64,000 nt of DNA from Pseudomonas faucium (GTDB lineage Bacteria > Pseudomonadota > Gammaproteobacteria > Pseudomonadales > Pseudomonadaceae). Shown piece by piece: positions 42,114-50,735 of this stretch. Location of the stretch: NCBI RefSeq assembly GCF_021602585.1, contig NZ_BQIP01000025.1, positions 26,993 to 90,992 of the forward strand, given 5' to 3'. Numbering within the stretch: position 1 is the stretch's first letter; each line of letters starts with the position of its first letter. Made by a program: the position numbers and the translations under genes. The notes beneath the pieces are model-generated. The model saw only the letters and a program-made list of their open reading frames with translations. It ran no database searches and was not told where the DNA came from.

Positions 42114-43028
42114 ATGAACGAGCCGGTATCTGTGCAAGACCGTGTGGTGATCGTCACGGGGGCCGGCGGCGGCCTGGGCCGCGCCCATGCGTTGTTGTTC
42201 GCCGCGCGCGGTGCCCGGGTGGTGGTCAATGACCTGGGTGGCTCCAGCCACGGCGAAGGCGCCAGTGCTTCGGCAGCCGACCGGGTGGTGGCCGAGATTC
42301 GCGCCGCCGGCGGCAGCGCCGTGGCCAACCACGATTCGGTCAGTGATGGCGCGCGCATCGTCGAGCAGGCCCTGGACGATTTCGGCCGGGTCGATGTGCT
42401 GGTGAACAACGCCGGCATCCTGCGCGACAAGACCTTCCACAAGATGGACGATGCCGACTGGGAGCAGGTCTACCAGGTGCATGTCGAGGGCGCTTTCAAG
42501 GTCACCCGCGCCGCCTGGCCGCACCTGCGCGAGCAGAACTGGGGCCGGGTGATCTTCACCGCCTCCACGTCCGGCATCTACGGCAATTTCGGCCAGGCCA
42601 ACTACGGCATGGCCAAGCTGGGCCTGTATGGCCTGACCCGCACCCTGGCCATCGAAGGGCGCAAGCACGGCGTGCTGGTCAACGCCATCGCGCCCACCGG
42701 CGGCACGCGCATGACCGAAGGGCTGATCCCGCCGCAGGTGTTCGAGCGCCTCAAGCCCGAGCTGGTCAGCCCGTTGGTGGTGTACCTGGGCAGCGAGCAG
42801 TGCCAGGACAGCGGGGCGCTGTTCGAAGTGGGCGGCGGCTGGATTGGCAAGGTGCGCTGGGAGCGCAGCCTGGGCGTGGGCTTTGACCCGCGTGAAGGCT
42901 TCACCCCGGAGCAGGTGGCCGAGAGTTGGGCGCAGATTGGCGATTTCGAAGGCGCGCTGCACCCGCAGGACAACATCCAGGCCCTGCAGCAGATGATGGC
43001 CAACCTGCAGAAGTATCCGCTGGCGTGA
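42114..43028 (+). CDS. Short-chain dehydrogenase, hydroxyacyl-CoA dehydrogenase (MFE-2 N-terminal) type
   Basis: A 304-residue SDR. TGAGGGLGRAHA binds NAD, NNAGILRD follows, and the catalytic Ser-Tyr-Lys reads ASTSGIYGNFGQANYGMAK. The 'GRAHALLFAARGARVVVNDLGG' and 'NNAGILRDKTFHKMDDADW' pattern is that of the (3R)-hydroxyacyl-CoA dehydrogenase domain of peroxisomal multifunctional enzyme 2 and its bacterial relatives. A C-terminal extension of about 60 residues after the Rossmann core is also typical of that group. It likely oxidises a 3-hydroxyacyl-CoA; the pathway is unknown. Confidence 0.88.
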   Translation: MNEPVSVQDRVVIVTGAGGGLGRAHALLFAARGARVVVNDLGGSSHGEGASASAADRVVAEIRAAGGSAVANHDSVSDGARIVEQALDDFGRVDVLVNNAGILRDKTFHKMDDADWEQVYQVHVEGAFKVTRAAWPHLREQNWGRVIFTASTSGIYGNFGQANYGMAKLGLYGLTRTLAIEGRKHGVLVNAIAPTGGTRMTEGLIPPQVFERLKPELVSPLVVYLGSEQCQDSGALFEVGGGWIGKVRWERSLGVGFDPREGFTPEQVAESWAQIGDFEGALHPQDNIQALQQMMANLQKYPLA

Positions 43029-43049
43029 GGGCCGCTTTTCACCGGGCAT

Positions 43050-43076
43050 AAAAAAAGCCGCTGCAATCGCAGCGGC
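43050..43076 (-). terminator. Rho-independent terminator of hmgR
   Basis: An 8-bp stem GCCGCTGC-AATC-GCAGCGGC (43057-43076) preceded by seven A on the plus strand, i.e. followed by seven T on the minus strand. It lies about 180 nt past the hmgR stop; the rest of the 43029-43259 gap shows nothing else I can support. Confidence 0.8.
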
Positions 43077-43259
43077 CAATCGAGACGTTAGATCAAGGAG
43101 CTTCAAAATCTACGTCGGTGAACCTCGCAAGCCTGAAGAGCTGGGGGGGTAGTGCCCTTCATGCCGGCCAGTGAGTTAAGAATAAGCGCTTGATCCTGTG
43201 GGAAAAATAGCCGCTTATGACATTCACCTTTACGTTTCGGGCAACAGTGCCCAGGCGCT

Positions 43260-44042
43260 TCAGGCCTGTGGCGAATGGCCCATGCGCCAGCTCGTGTCAC
43301 GCGCTGCCGCCAGCAGGCGCTGGGCCGCCGGGCCATGTTCATCGGCATGGAAGATCGACGTCGGCCCCACCACGGTCATCACTGCAGCAATCTGGCCCAG
43401 GGCGTTGAACACCGGTGCCGACAGCGCATCGACGCCAGGCATCAGCAGGCCATGCACATGGTGCAGGCCACGTTCGCGAATGCCGGCCAGCAGCGCTTCG
43501 TAGTCGGCGGCGGTGTGCTGCAGCGTGGCCAGTTCACGCTCGCGCAGGTCCACGGTTTCGCGTTCGGGCAGGTAGGCGGCAAACACCAGCCCGGTCGACG
43601 AACTGAGCAGCGGCAGCACCGAACCGATCTGGGTCACCACGGTAACGGCCCGCACCGCAGGCTCGATGCTCACCACCGTGGCGCCCTGGTTGCCCCACAC
43701 CGCGATGAAGCAGCTCTCGTTGAGCGCGTCGCGCAGTTGCGACAGCGGCAGCGCCGCCACCTTCAGCACATCGATGCTGCCCAGCGCCGCCAGGCCCACG
43801 CGCAGCGCCTCCCGGCCCAGCCCATAATGATTGGTGGCCGCATCCTGTTCGGCAAAGCCACTGGCGATCAGCGCCTGCAGGTAGCGGTGCACCTTGCTCG
43901 CCGGCATCTGCACATGTTCGGCCAGGCGCGACAGCGAGGTGGACGGGGACAGCTCGGCGAGGGCCTTGAGGATGTCGGTGCCGACTTCCGCCGAGCGGAC
44001 CTTCTGCTTGCCGGTGTCGGTGGGGGAGCTGGCTTTGGCCAT
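43260..44042 (-). CDS. hmgR: IclR-family repressor of the homogentisate genes
   Basis: A 260-residue IclR regulator: winged helix at about 18-80 (DILKALAELSPSTSLSRLAEHVQMPASKVHRYLQALIASGFAEQD), followed by the GAF-like effector domain. It is divergent from hmgABC with a 17-bp palindrome in the gap, which matches the known HmgR repressor of P. putida, whose inducer is homogentisate. The ATG at 44042 lacks a clear ribosome site; an in-frame TTG at 44105 would extend it by 21 residues into the operator, which is unlikely. A T-run terminator follows. Confidence 0.92.
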   Translation of the reverse strand: MAKASSPTDTGKQKVRSAEVGTDILKALAELSPSTSLSRLAEHVQMPASKVHRYLQALIASGFAEQDAATNHYGLGREALRVGLAALGSIDVLKVAALPLSQLRDALNESCFIAVWGNQGATVVSIEPAVRAVTVVTQIGSVLPLLSSSTGLVFAAYLPERETVDLRERELATLQHTAADYEALLAGIRERGLHHVHGLLMPGVDALSAPVFNALGQIAAVMTVVGPTSIFHADEHGPAAQRLLAAARDTSWRMGHSPQA

Positions 44043-44105
44043 GGGCGTGGAGGTTCCGGATTCTTCGAGTCGCGCCTTTATAGCTTGACGCCATGCAGGG
44101 AGCAA

Positions 44106-44122
44106 ATTACGTTATTCGTAAT
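44106..44122. promoter_or_regulatory. HmgR operator, 17-bp palindrome
   Basis: ATTACG-TTATT-CGTAAT, a perfect 17-bp palindrome, in line with the 17-bp palindromic HmgR site described for the hmgA promoter of P. putida. A third half-site (GATTACG) follows at 44125-44131. It lies 35-51 nt before the hmgA start, so it probably overlaps the promoter. Confidence 0.85.
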
Positions 44123-44133
44123 CTGATTACGAT

Positions 44134-44141
44134 AAAAACAA
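44134..44141 (+). promoter_or_regulatory. AANAANAA (Hfq/Crc-type) motif in the hmgA leader
   Basis: AAAAACAA, directly ahead of the CCGGAGG ribosome site of hmgA. Homogentisate genes are known Crc targets in P. putida, which supports function. Confidence 0.55.
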
Positions 44142-44156
44142 AACCCGGAGGCTTCG

Positions 44157-45458
44157 ATGAACCGCGACACGTCCCCCGACCTTCAGTACCTGAGCGGCTT
44201 TGGCAACGAATTCGCCTCTGAAGCCTTGCCCGGCGCATTGCCTGTCGGGCAGAACTCGCCGCAGAAGGCCCCCTATGGCCTGTACGCCGAGCTGCTGTCG
44301 GGTACCGCGTTCACCATGGCCCGCAGCGAACTGCGCCGCACCTGGTTGTACCGCATCCGCCCCTCGGCCCTGCACCCGCGCTTCGAACGCCTCGAGCGCC
44401 AGCCCCTCGGCGGCCCGCTGGGCGCGGTCACCCCCAACCGCCTGCGCTGGAACCCGCAGCCGATCCCCAGCGAGCCGACCGACTTCATCGAAGGCTGGCT
44501 GCCGATGGTGGCCAACGCGCCGTCGGAAAAACCCGCGGGCGTGAGCATCTACATCTACCGCGCCAACCGCTCCATGGACCGGGTGTTCTTCAACGCCGAC
44601 GGCGAACTGCTGCTGGTGCCCGAACACGGCCGCCTGCGCATCGCCAGCGAGCTGGGGGTGATGGACGTCGCACCCCTGGAAATCGCGGTGATCCCGCGCG
44701 GCATGAAGTTTCGCGTCGAGCTGCTCGATGGCCAGGCGCGTGGCTACATCGCGGAAAACCACGGCGCCCCGCTGCGCCTGCCGGACCTCGGTCCGATCGG
44801 CAGCAACGGCCTGGCCAACCCGCGCGATTTCCTCACCCCGGTGGCGCACTACGAAGAAGCCGAAGGGCCGGTGCAGCTGGTGCAGAAATTCCTCGGCGAG
44901 CACTGGGCCTGCGAGCTGCAGCACTCGCCGCTGGACGTGGTCGCCTGGCACGGCAGCAACGTGCCCTACAAGTACGACCTGCGCCGATTCAATACCCTGG
45001 GAACGGTCAGCTTCGACCATCCCGACCCATCGATCTTCACAGTGCTGACCTCGCCGACCAGCGTGCATGGCCTGGCCAACATGGACTTCGTGATCTTCCC
45101 ACCGCGCTGGATGGTGGCCGAAAACACCTTCCGGCCTCCGTGGTTCCACCGCAACCTGATGAACGAGTTCATGGGCCTGATCGACGGCGCCTACGATGCC
45201 AAGGCCGAAGGCTTCGTGCCGGGTGGCGCTTCGCTGCACGGGGTGATGAGCGCCCACGGGCCGGATGCCGACATCTGCGAAAAAGCCATCGCCGCCGACC
45301 TTGCGCCGCACAAGATCGACAACACCATGGCCTTCATGTTCGAGACCAGCCAGGTGCTGCGCCCGAGCCGCCAGGCCCTCGAATGCCCGCAATTGCAGGC
45401 CGACTACGACAGCTGCTGGGCCACCTTGCCGAGCACCTTCAACCCGAACCGGAGATAA
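44157..45458 (+). CDS. hmgA: Homogentisate 1,2-dioxygenase
   Basis: A 433-residue ring-opening Fe(II) enzyme that converts homogentisate to maleylacetoacetate, the central step of phenylalanine and tyrosine breakdown. The metal ligands H331, E337 and H367 are all in place ([27 protein letters not shown]). It starts at the ATG at 44157, 6 nt after CGGAGG. hmgB follows after 3 nt and hmgC after a further 12, forming a complete operon from homogentisate to fumarate and acetoacetate. Regulated by HmgR via the 17-bp operator, and probably by Hfq/Crc. Confidence 0.98.
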   Translation: MNRDTSPDLQYLSGFGNEFASEALPGALPVGQNSPQKAPYGLYAELLSGTAFTMARSELRRTWLYRIRPSALHPRFERLERQPLGGPLGAVTPNRLRWNPQPIPSEPTDFIEGWLPMVANAPSEKPAGVSIYIYRANRSMDRVFFNADGELLLVPEHGRLRIASELGVMDVAPLEIAVIPRGMKFRVELLDGQARGYIAENHGAPLRLPDLGPIGSNGLANPRDFLTPVAHYEEAEGPVQLVQKFLGEHWACELQHSPLDVVAWHGSNVPYKYDLRRFNTLGTVSFDHPDPSIFTVLTSPTSVHGLANMDFVIFPPRWMVAENTFRPPWFHRNLMNEFMGLIDGAYDAKAEGFVPGGASLHGVMSAHGPDADICEKAIAADLAPHKIDNTMAFMFETSQVLRPSRQALECPQLQADYDSCWATLPSTFNPNRR

Positions 45459-45461
45459 CCG

Positions 45462-46754
45462 ATGAACCAGACCGCCAATGCCCGTAGCTGGGTCGAGCAT
45501 GCCAACGGGCACCGCGACTTCCCGCTGCAGAACCTGCCGCTGGGCATCTTCAGCCGCCCGGGTGAAGCGCTGCGCTGTGGCGTGGCCATCGGCGACGCCA
45601 TCCTCGACCTCGAGGCGGTGCTGGCCGCCGGGCTGTTCGACGGCCAGGCCAAGGCCGCCGTCGAGGCGACCCGTGGTGGGGCGCTGAACGCCTTCTTCGC
45701 CCTCGGCCGCAACGCCCGCGTGGCGCTGCGTGAACGCCTGCAGGCGCTGTTGGGCGAACACAGCGAGCACCAGGCTGCACTGGGCGCGGCGCTGTACCCG
45801 GCCAGCGATTGCCAGATGCACATGCCGGCCAAGGTCGGCGACTACACCGACTTCTACGTCGGCATCCAGCACGCCACCAACGTTGGCAAGCTGTTCCGCC
45901 CCGACAACCCGCTGCTGCCCAACTACAAGTACGTGCCGATCGGCTACCACGGCCGCGCCTCCACCCTGCGCCCCTCGGGCGCCGAGGTGCGTCGGCCGAA
46001 AGGCCAGACGCTGCCGGCCGGCCACAGCGAGCCGAGCTTCGGCCCCTGCGCACGCCTGGACTACGAGCTGGAGCTGGGCATCTGGATCGGCCAGGGCAAC
46101 GACATGGGCCAGGCCATCCCGATCGCCGAGGCCGAACAGCACCTGGCGGGCCTGTGCCTGCTCAACGACTGGTCGGCGCGAGATATCCAGGCCTGGGAAT
46201 ACCAGCCGCTCGGCCCGTTCCTGTCGAAGAGCTTCATCACCTCGATCTCGCCGTGGGTGGTGACGGCCGAAGCGCTGGCGCCGTTCCGCTGCGCCCAGCC
46301 GGCGCGCCCGGAGGGCGACCCGCAGCCACTGCCGTACCTGCTGGACCCACGCGACCAGGCCAGCGGCGCCTTCGATATCGAACTGGAAGTGCTGCTGCTC
46401 ACCGAGCGCATGCGCGAGCAGGGCCTGCCGGCCCAGCGCCTGGCACTGAGCAACACCCTGAACATGTACTGGACAGTGGCCCAGCTGATCGCCCACCACA
46501 GCGTCAACGGCTGCCAGTTGCAGCCTGGCGACCTGTTCGGTTCGGGCACCTTGTCCGGTGCCACGCCCGACGCCTTCGGCAGCCTGCTGGAGACCACCGT
46601 GGGTGGCAAGCAGCCGGTGGAGCTGGCCAGTGGCGAGCTGCGCAAGTTCCTCGAGGACGGCGACGAGATCATCCTGCGCGCCCGCTGCCAGCGCGATGGC
46701 GTGGCCAGCATCGGCTTCGGTGAATGCCGCGGCAAGATCATCGCGGCCAACTGA
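45462..46754 (+). CDS. hmgB: Fumarylacetoacetase
   Basis: A 430-residue hydrolase cleaving fumarylacetoacetate to fumarate and acetoacetate, the last step of the pathway. YTDFYVGIQHATNVGKLFRPDNPLLPNYKYVPIGYHGRASTL contains the metal Asp and the catalytic His; CLLNDWSARDIQAWEYQPLGPFLSKSF holds the active-site Asp and Lys; the N-terminal SH3-like domain and the C-terminal beta roll are of normal size. It lies between hmgA and hmgC with 3 and 12 nt gaps. Confidence 0.97.
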   Translation: MNQTANARSWVEHANGHRDFPLQNLPLGIFSRPGEALRCGVAIGDAILDLEAVLAAGLFDGQAKAAVEATRGGALNAFFALGRNARVALRERLQALLGEHSEHQAALGAALYPASDCQMHMPAKVGDYTDFYVGIQHATNVGKLFRPDNPLLPNYKYVPIGYHGRASTLRPSGAEVRRPKGQTLPAGHSEPSFGPCARLDYELELGIWIGQGNDMGQAIPIAEAEQHLAGLCLLNDWSARDIQAWEYQPLGPFLSKSFITSISPWVVTAEALAPFRCAQPARPEGDPQPLPYLLDPRDQASGAFDIELEVLLLTERMREQGLPAQRLALSNTLNMYWTVAQLIAHHSVNGCQLQPGDLFGSGTLSGATPDAFGSLLETTVGGKQPVELASGELRKFLEDGDEIILRARCQRDGVASIGFGECRGKIIAAN

Positions 46755-46766
46755 GGGGGCAGGGCC

Positions 46767-47399
46767 ATGGAGCTGTACACCTATTACCGTTCCACCTCGT
46801 CCTACCGGGTGCGCATCGCCCTGGCGCTCAAGGGCCTGGGTTACCAGGCCCTGCCGGTCAACCTGCTCAAGGGCGAACAGCGTGGCAGCGACTATGTCGC
46901 GCTGAACCCGCAGGGCCGGGTGCCGGCCTTGCGCACCGACGGCGGTGAGCTGCTGGTGCAGTCGCCGGCGATCATCGAGTACCTGGAGGAGGCTTATCCA
47001 CAGCCTGCACTGTTGCCGGCGGGCGCCGAGGCGCGGGCCAAGGTGCGCGGTGTGGCGGCCATCATTGGTTGCGATGTGCACCCGCTGCACAACGTCAGCG
47101 TGCTCAATGAGCTTCGCCGGCTCGGGCATGACGAGGGGCAGATCAATCAGTGGATCGGCCACTGGGTCGGCCAGGGCCTGGCAGCCGTGGAGCAGCTGAT
47201 CGGCGATCGGGGTTTCTGCTTCGGCGATGAGCCGGGCCTGGCCGATGTGTACCTGATTCCGCAGCTGTACGCGGCCGAGCGTTTCAACATCGACCTGGCC
47301 AGCTACCCGCGCATTCGCCGGGTAGCGGCATTGGCAAGCGAGCACCCGGCCTTCGCCAAGGCGCATCCGGCCTGCCAGGTGGACACGCCCGCTCAGTGA
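46767..47399 (+). CDS. hmgC: Maleylacetoacetate isomerase (zeta-class glutathione transferase)
   Basis: A 210-residue GST-fold enzyme performing the glutathione-dependent cis-trans isomerisation of maleylacetoacetate to fumarylacetoacetate. The zeta-class signature YYRSTSSYRVRIALALKGL holds the active-site SSxxxR at the N-terminus; QSPAIIEYLEE binds glutathione. The last 7 nt overlap the convergent SirB1-like gene. Chemically it acts between HmgA and HmgB although it is the last gene. Confidence 0.96.
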   Translation: MELYTYYRSTSSYRVRIALALKGLGYQALPVNLLKGEQRGSDYVALNPQGRVPALRTDGGELLVQSPAIIEYLEEAYPQPALLPAGAEARAKVRGVAAIIGCDVHPLHNVSVLNELRRLGHDEGQINQWIGHWVGQGLAAVEQLIGDRGFCFGDEPGLADVYLIPQLYAAERFNIDLASYPRIRRVAALASEHPAFAKAHPACQVDTPAQ

Positions 47400-48199
47400 A
47401 GCGAGTGGTTGGCTGTCGGGAGCTTGCCGATCCGTTCGGACAGCTTCAGGCGCTGCACCGGGTCGTCGGTCAGCAGCAGTGCATGTTCCAGGTCGAAGCG
47501 CTCGGCCTGCGGGCAATCCAGGTGCTGGTACAGCGATGCGCGGGTCATGTAGTCGCTGACCTGCACCGGGCCCAGTTGCATGACGCGCTCGGCGTCGATC
47601 AGCGCAGCCAGGTGGTCGTCGTTGCTGATGTGCAGCTGGCGCAGGTTGCGTGACAGGCGCTGGAGCATCTGCATCGGGCTGGCCGCGCGCAGGTGCTCGG
47701 CGGTCAGCGGCACATGCGGGCCGAACTGGCGTGCCAGCAGTTCGCGGCAATCGTTGGGGTACAGGCGCCGGCCGCCGCAAGGGTCGAGCAAATGATCGGC
47801 ACCCGGGACACGCAGCAGGAAGTGCCCGGGGAATGCCACGCCTTCCAGCGGGATCGACAGGCGGCGGGCCAGCTCCAGGGTGATGATGGCCAGTGCCAGG
47901 GGTTGGCCGCGGCGGCGTTGCAGCACCTTGTCCAGCAGTGCTGCCTGTGGGCGCAGCGGGTGAAATTCGTCTTGCTGGAAGCCCAGCGCGGTGAGCTGGC
48001 GCAGCAGCGGCTGCGCCAGTTCGCTCAATGGCAGCATCGGCAGGCGGGTGCTGACCTCACGCTGCAGCTCATGCAAGCTGGCAATCGCGCTCGCGGGCTC
48101 GGCCTTGCGGTCGTGCTCGGCGGCAATCCACAACGCGGCTTCCAGCAGGGCGACAGGTTCGCGTTCCAGGCAGGCCAGGCAGGCTTTACGTGGGTTCAT
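47393..48199 (-). CDS. SirB1-family transglutaminase-like/TPR protein
   Basis: A 268-residue cytosolic protein. A SirB1/transglutaminase-like domain spans about 35-180 (KVLQRRRGQPLALAIITLELARRLSIPLEGVAFPGHFLLRVPGADHLLDPCGG), followed by a TPR-like helical region. The position that carries Cys in true transglutaminases is not evident, so enzymatic activity is doubtful. The ATG at 48199 follows TGGAGAA. It overlaps the end of hmgC by 7 nt and is divergent from the leucine dehydrogenase-like gene. The biological function is unknown. Confidence 0.83.
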   Translation of the reverse strand: MNPRKACLACLEREPVALLEAALWIAAEHDRKAEPASAIASLHELQREVSTRLPMLPLSELAQPLLRQLTALGFQQDEFHPLRPQAALLDKVLQRRRGQPLALAIITLELARRLSIPLEGVAFPGHFLLRVPGADHLLDPCGGRRLYPNDCRELLARQFGPHVPLTAEHLRAASPMQMLQRLSRNLRQLHISNDDHLAALIDAERVMQLGPVQVSDYMTRASLYQHLDCPQAERFDLEHALLLTDDPVQRLKLSERIGKLPTANHSLH

Positions 48200-48323
48200 C
48201 GGGGTTCTCCACACACCCTTGAGTATTAGCCCCGGCGCCGGCATTCGTCCAGTGGTCCGCCCGGCGTGCCGGCGATGGCCGCGTGCCTATACTGGTAGGA
48301 GCACCTCGTTGGGGAGCCCGTCG

Positions 48324-49343
48324 ATGTTCGCGCTGATGCAAAGCACCCGTACCCAGTCGCTGCACCTGTTTATCGACCCGCCCACCGGCCTCAAGGCCGT
48401 GGTGGCGATTCACAGCGAGCACCTGGGCCCGGCAATGGGCGGTTGCCGCTACCTGCCCTATGCCGATGACGAAAGCGCCATGACCGATGCCATCCGCCTG
48501 GCCCAGGGCATGAGCTACAAGGCCGCGTTGGCCGGCCTGGCGCTGGGCGGCGGCAAGGCCGTGATCATGCGCAACCCGCATGTGGAAAACCGCGCGGCGC
48601 TGTTCGAGGCGTTCGGCCGTTTCATCGATACCCTGCAGGGGCGCTTCATCATTGCCGTGGACAGCGGCACCTCGACTCTGGACATGGACTGCATCGCCCA
48701 GAGCACACCCCACGTCACCAGCACCACGGCCTCCGGCGACCCCTCGCCGCATGCGGCCATGGGCGTGTTCGCCGGCATCCGGGCAACCTCCCAGGCGCGC
48801 CTGGGCAGCGGCAACCTCGAAGGCCTGCGGGTGGCGGTGCAAGGCCTGGGCAATGTCGGCTATGCCCTGGCCGAGCAGCTGCACGCCGCAGGTGCGGAAC
48901 TGCTGGTGAGCGACCTGGACCCCGGGCGCGTGCGCCTGGCGGTCGAGCAGTTCGGTGCTCACCCGGTCACCAACGACGCCTTGATCAGTACCCCCTGCGA
49001 TATCTTCGCGCCGTGCGGGGTAGGGCCGGTGCTCAATGGCCAGAGCGTGATGCAACTGCGCTGCGCAGCCGTGGCCGGGGCGGCGAACAACCAGCTGACC
49101 ACCTTGCAGGTGGCCGACCAGCTGGAATCACGCGGCATCCTGTATGCGCCGGATTACGTGATCAATGCCGGTGGGCTCATCTATGTGGCGATGAAGCACC
49201 GCGGCGAAGACCTTGGCACCATCACCGCGCACCTGGCGCGCATTCCCTCGCGGCTGACCGAAGTGTTCGCCCACGCCCAGGCCGAGAAGCGCTCCCCGGC
49301 GCGGGTGGCGCAGATGCTCGCCGAGCGCCTGCTGTACGGCTGA
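48324..49343 (+). CDS. ldh: Leucine/Glu/Phe/Val dehydrogenase family protein
   Basis: A 339-residue NAD-dependent amino-acid dehydrogenase. LGPAMGGCRYLPY and LGGGKAVI contain the substrate-binding and catalytic lysines, and VQGLGNVGYALAEQL is the NAD-binding Rossmann turn. Leucine dehydrogenase is the best match by length and the AMGGCR motif; oxidation of branched-chain amino acids to 2-keto acids is expected. GGGGAG precedes the ATG at 48324. It is convergent with yebG, with 17 nt between the stops. Confidence 0.88.
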   Translation: MFALMQSTRTQSLHLFIDPPTGLKAVVAIHSEHLGPAMGGCRYLPYADDESAMTDAIRLAQGMSYKAALAGLALGGGKAVIMRNPHVENRAALFEAFGRFIDTLQGRFIIAVDSGTSTLDMDCIAQSTPHVTSTTASGDPSPHAAMGVFAGIRATSQARLGSGNLEGLRVAVQGLGNVGYALAEQLHAAGAELLVSDLDPGRVRLAVEQFGAHPVTNDALISTPCDIFAPCGVGPVLNGQSVMQLRCAAVAGAANNQLTTLQVADQLESRGILYAPDYVINAGGLIYVAMKHRGEDLGTITAHLARIPSRLTEVFAHAQAEKRSPARVAQMLAERLLYG

Positions 49344-49360
49344 CAAGCACCTGGCAGCAC

Positions 49361-49624
49361 TTATTGCGCAGCGCCCCCTTCGAGCAGCTCGGCCAATGCA
49401 TCCGGCTGGCTCTTGAACGCCCGGGCGAACACGTCACGGTTCTTGGCCATGTAGATGCCGGCTTCCTCGACCTGCTGCTCGGTCAGCGACGGCACTGCCT
49501 TGTGCAACACCTCGGCCAGGCGCTCGGCCAGCTCGAGCATCTTGTCGTGACGATCTGCTTCGGCCTTATCCATGAACAAGCGCTCCGGGTCGCGGCTGCT
49601 GCGGTACACCACTTCGACGGCCAT
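49361..49624 (-). CDS. yebG: SOS-regulated YebG protein
   Basis: An 87-residue protein (MAVEVVYRSSRDPERLFMDKAEADRHDKMLELAERLAEVLHKAVP...) matching YebG, a small DNA-damage-inducible protein. A 24-bp palindrome containing a perfect LexA-box consensus (CTGTAT-N4-ATACAG) lies 37-60 nt upstream of its start, confirming SOS control. The biochemical role of YebG is unknown. Confidence 0.95.
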   Translation of the reverse strand: MAVEVVYRSSRDPERLFMDKAEADRHDKMLELAERLAEVLHKAVPSLTEQQVEEAGIYMAKNRDVFARAFKSQPDALAELLEGGAAQ

Positions 49625-49660
49625 TCATCACCTCTGTGCCTTTTTGCGGTTGGTTGATCG

Positions 49661-49684
49661 ATTACTGTATGCGCATACAGTAAT
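49661..49684. promoter_or_regulatory. LexA (SOS) box of yebG
   Basis: CTGTATGCGCATACAG at 49665-49680 matches the LexA consensus CTGT-N8-ACAG and is extended to a 24-bp perfect palindrome by ATTA/TAAT on each side. Confidence 0.93.
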
Positions 49685-49850
49685 GGCCCGGCGCCCCAGG
49701 CGCAAGCCTTGCTGCAAAAAAGCCTAGCCCACAGGTGCCTTGCGGCAATCGGCCGCCTTCCAAGGCGAGGGCCTGGCCCTTTAACTGCATGGCACAAGCG
49801 TCACAGAGTTGGCGCATCATCTTCAGGTCGTATCGGGGGAGTTGGACATC

Positions 49851-50321
49851 GTGAACATCAAATGGGCTGAAAGGCTGCGCAAGGGGCTGCATGGCTCGGC
49901 CGATTCGCTGGGCAATCTGTGCGTCGAGGGGTTCCACTACCTGGCGCTGTTCGGCATTGGTGCCATCACTGCCTATGCGGCAGTGGTGACCTTCCTCGAC
50001 ATGCTCGGCAAGGGTGGGGTCAGCGTCGATGACATCCTGCTGCTGTTTATCTACCTGGAGCTGGGGGCGATGGTCGGGATCTACTTCAAGACCAACCACA
50101 TGCCGATCCGCTTCCTGCTCTACGTGGCGATCACCGCGCTGACGCGCCTGCTGATCGGCGATGTGTCGCACCACAAGGCACCGGACGTGGGCCTTCTGTA
50201 CGTGTGCGGCGGCATCCTGCTGCTGGCCTTCGCGATCCTGGTGGTGCGCTACGCCTCCTACCGCTACCCGTCGACCAAGGTGCTCGATGCCAATGGCAAG
50301 GAAGTCGAAGACGGCAAGTGA
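49851..50321 (+). CDS. psiE: PsiE-family phosphate-starvation membrane protein
   Basis: A 156-residue protein with four hydrophobic segments (LALFGIGAITAYAAVVTFL; ILLLFIYLELGAMVGIYF; IRFLLYVAITALTRLLIG; LLYVCGGILLLAFAILVVRYAS). IYLELGAMVGIYFKTNHMPIRFLLYVAITALTR is the diagnostic PsiE pattern. The start is GTG at 49851 with GGGGAG about 10 nt upstream. The function is unknown; E. coli PsiE is Pho-regulated, but no pho box was recognised here. Confidence 0.88.
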   Translation: MNIKWAERLRKGLHGSADSLGNLCVEGFHYLALFGIGAITAYAAVVTFLDMLGKGGVSVDDILLLFIYLELGAMVGIYFKTNHMPIRFLLYVAITALTRLLIGDVSHHKAPDVGLLYVCGGILLLAFAILVVRYASYRYPSTKVLDANGKEVEDGK

Positions 50322-50435
50322 GGGGCTAGCTATCTAGGCCCGAGGTTTGCGGCCTGCCGTGTTGAATCTTCGCCGGCGCCCAGCAACGAATCGTGACATC
50401 CGGTCGCGATCGAGGGGCGCTGGAGGAGAACAGCA

Positions 50436-50732
50436 ATGAACGTGACCACCGAACAAGTCCATGCCCACCTCAAGTACGCGCTCAAACTTGACCCTGAAGC
50501 CGTGCATGTCACCGAAGTCGCCGACGTCGTCCAATTGCGTGTGGTGGCTAGCCGCACACTGGTCGACGAGTCCATCCACTGGCTCAAGCAGCAGCAGGAA
50601 CCGACCTACGACCCGGGCCTGTTCGGCCTGTTCCATAAACCGCACACCTTCGACAGCGCGCACCGGTTCAAGGGCCTGGGCCTCGCCGACCTGGAGCGTG
50701 AAATCGGGCGGATGCTGACGACCTTGGGCTGA
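50436..50732 (+). CDS. Conserved hypothetical protein, 98 residues
   Basis: Not recognised. A cytosolic, soluble-looking protein of 98 residues (MNVTTEQVHAHLKYALKLDPEAVHVTEVADVVQLRVVASRTL...), with no signal peptide, membrane helix or Cys, and a predicted mixed alpha/beta pattern. A strong ribosome site (GGAGGAG) 7 nt before the ATG supports translation. It is convergent with the DUF3509-like gene, with only 3 nt between the stops. Confidence 0.75.
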   Translation: MNVTTEQVHAHLKYALKLDPEAVHVTEVADVVQLRVVASRTLVDESIHWLKQQQEPTYDPGLFGLFHKPHTFDSAHRFKGLGLADLEREIGRMLTTLG

Positions 50733-50735
50733 CGC

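Noticed and set aside
44127-47780. A 1217-codon open frame on the minus strand across hmgABC
   Set aside because: It lies opposite three well-matched enzymes; its composition (Gln/Arg/His/Ala-rich) is that of a GC-rich antisense shadow and it has no recognisable domain.
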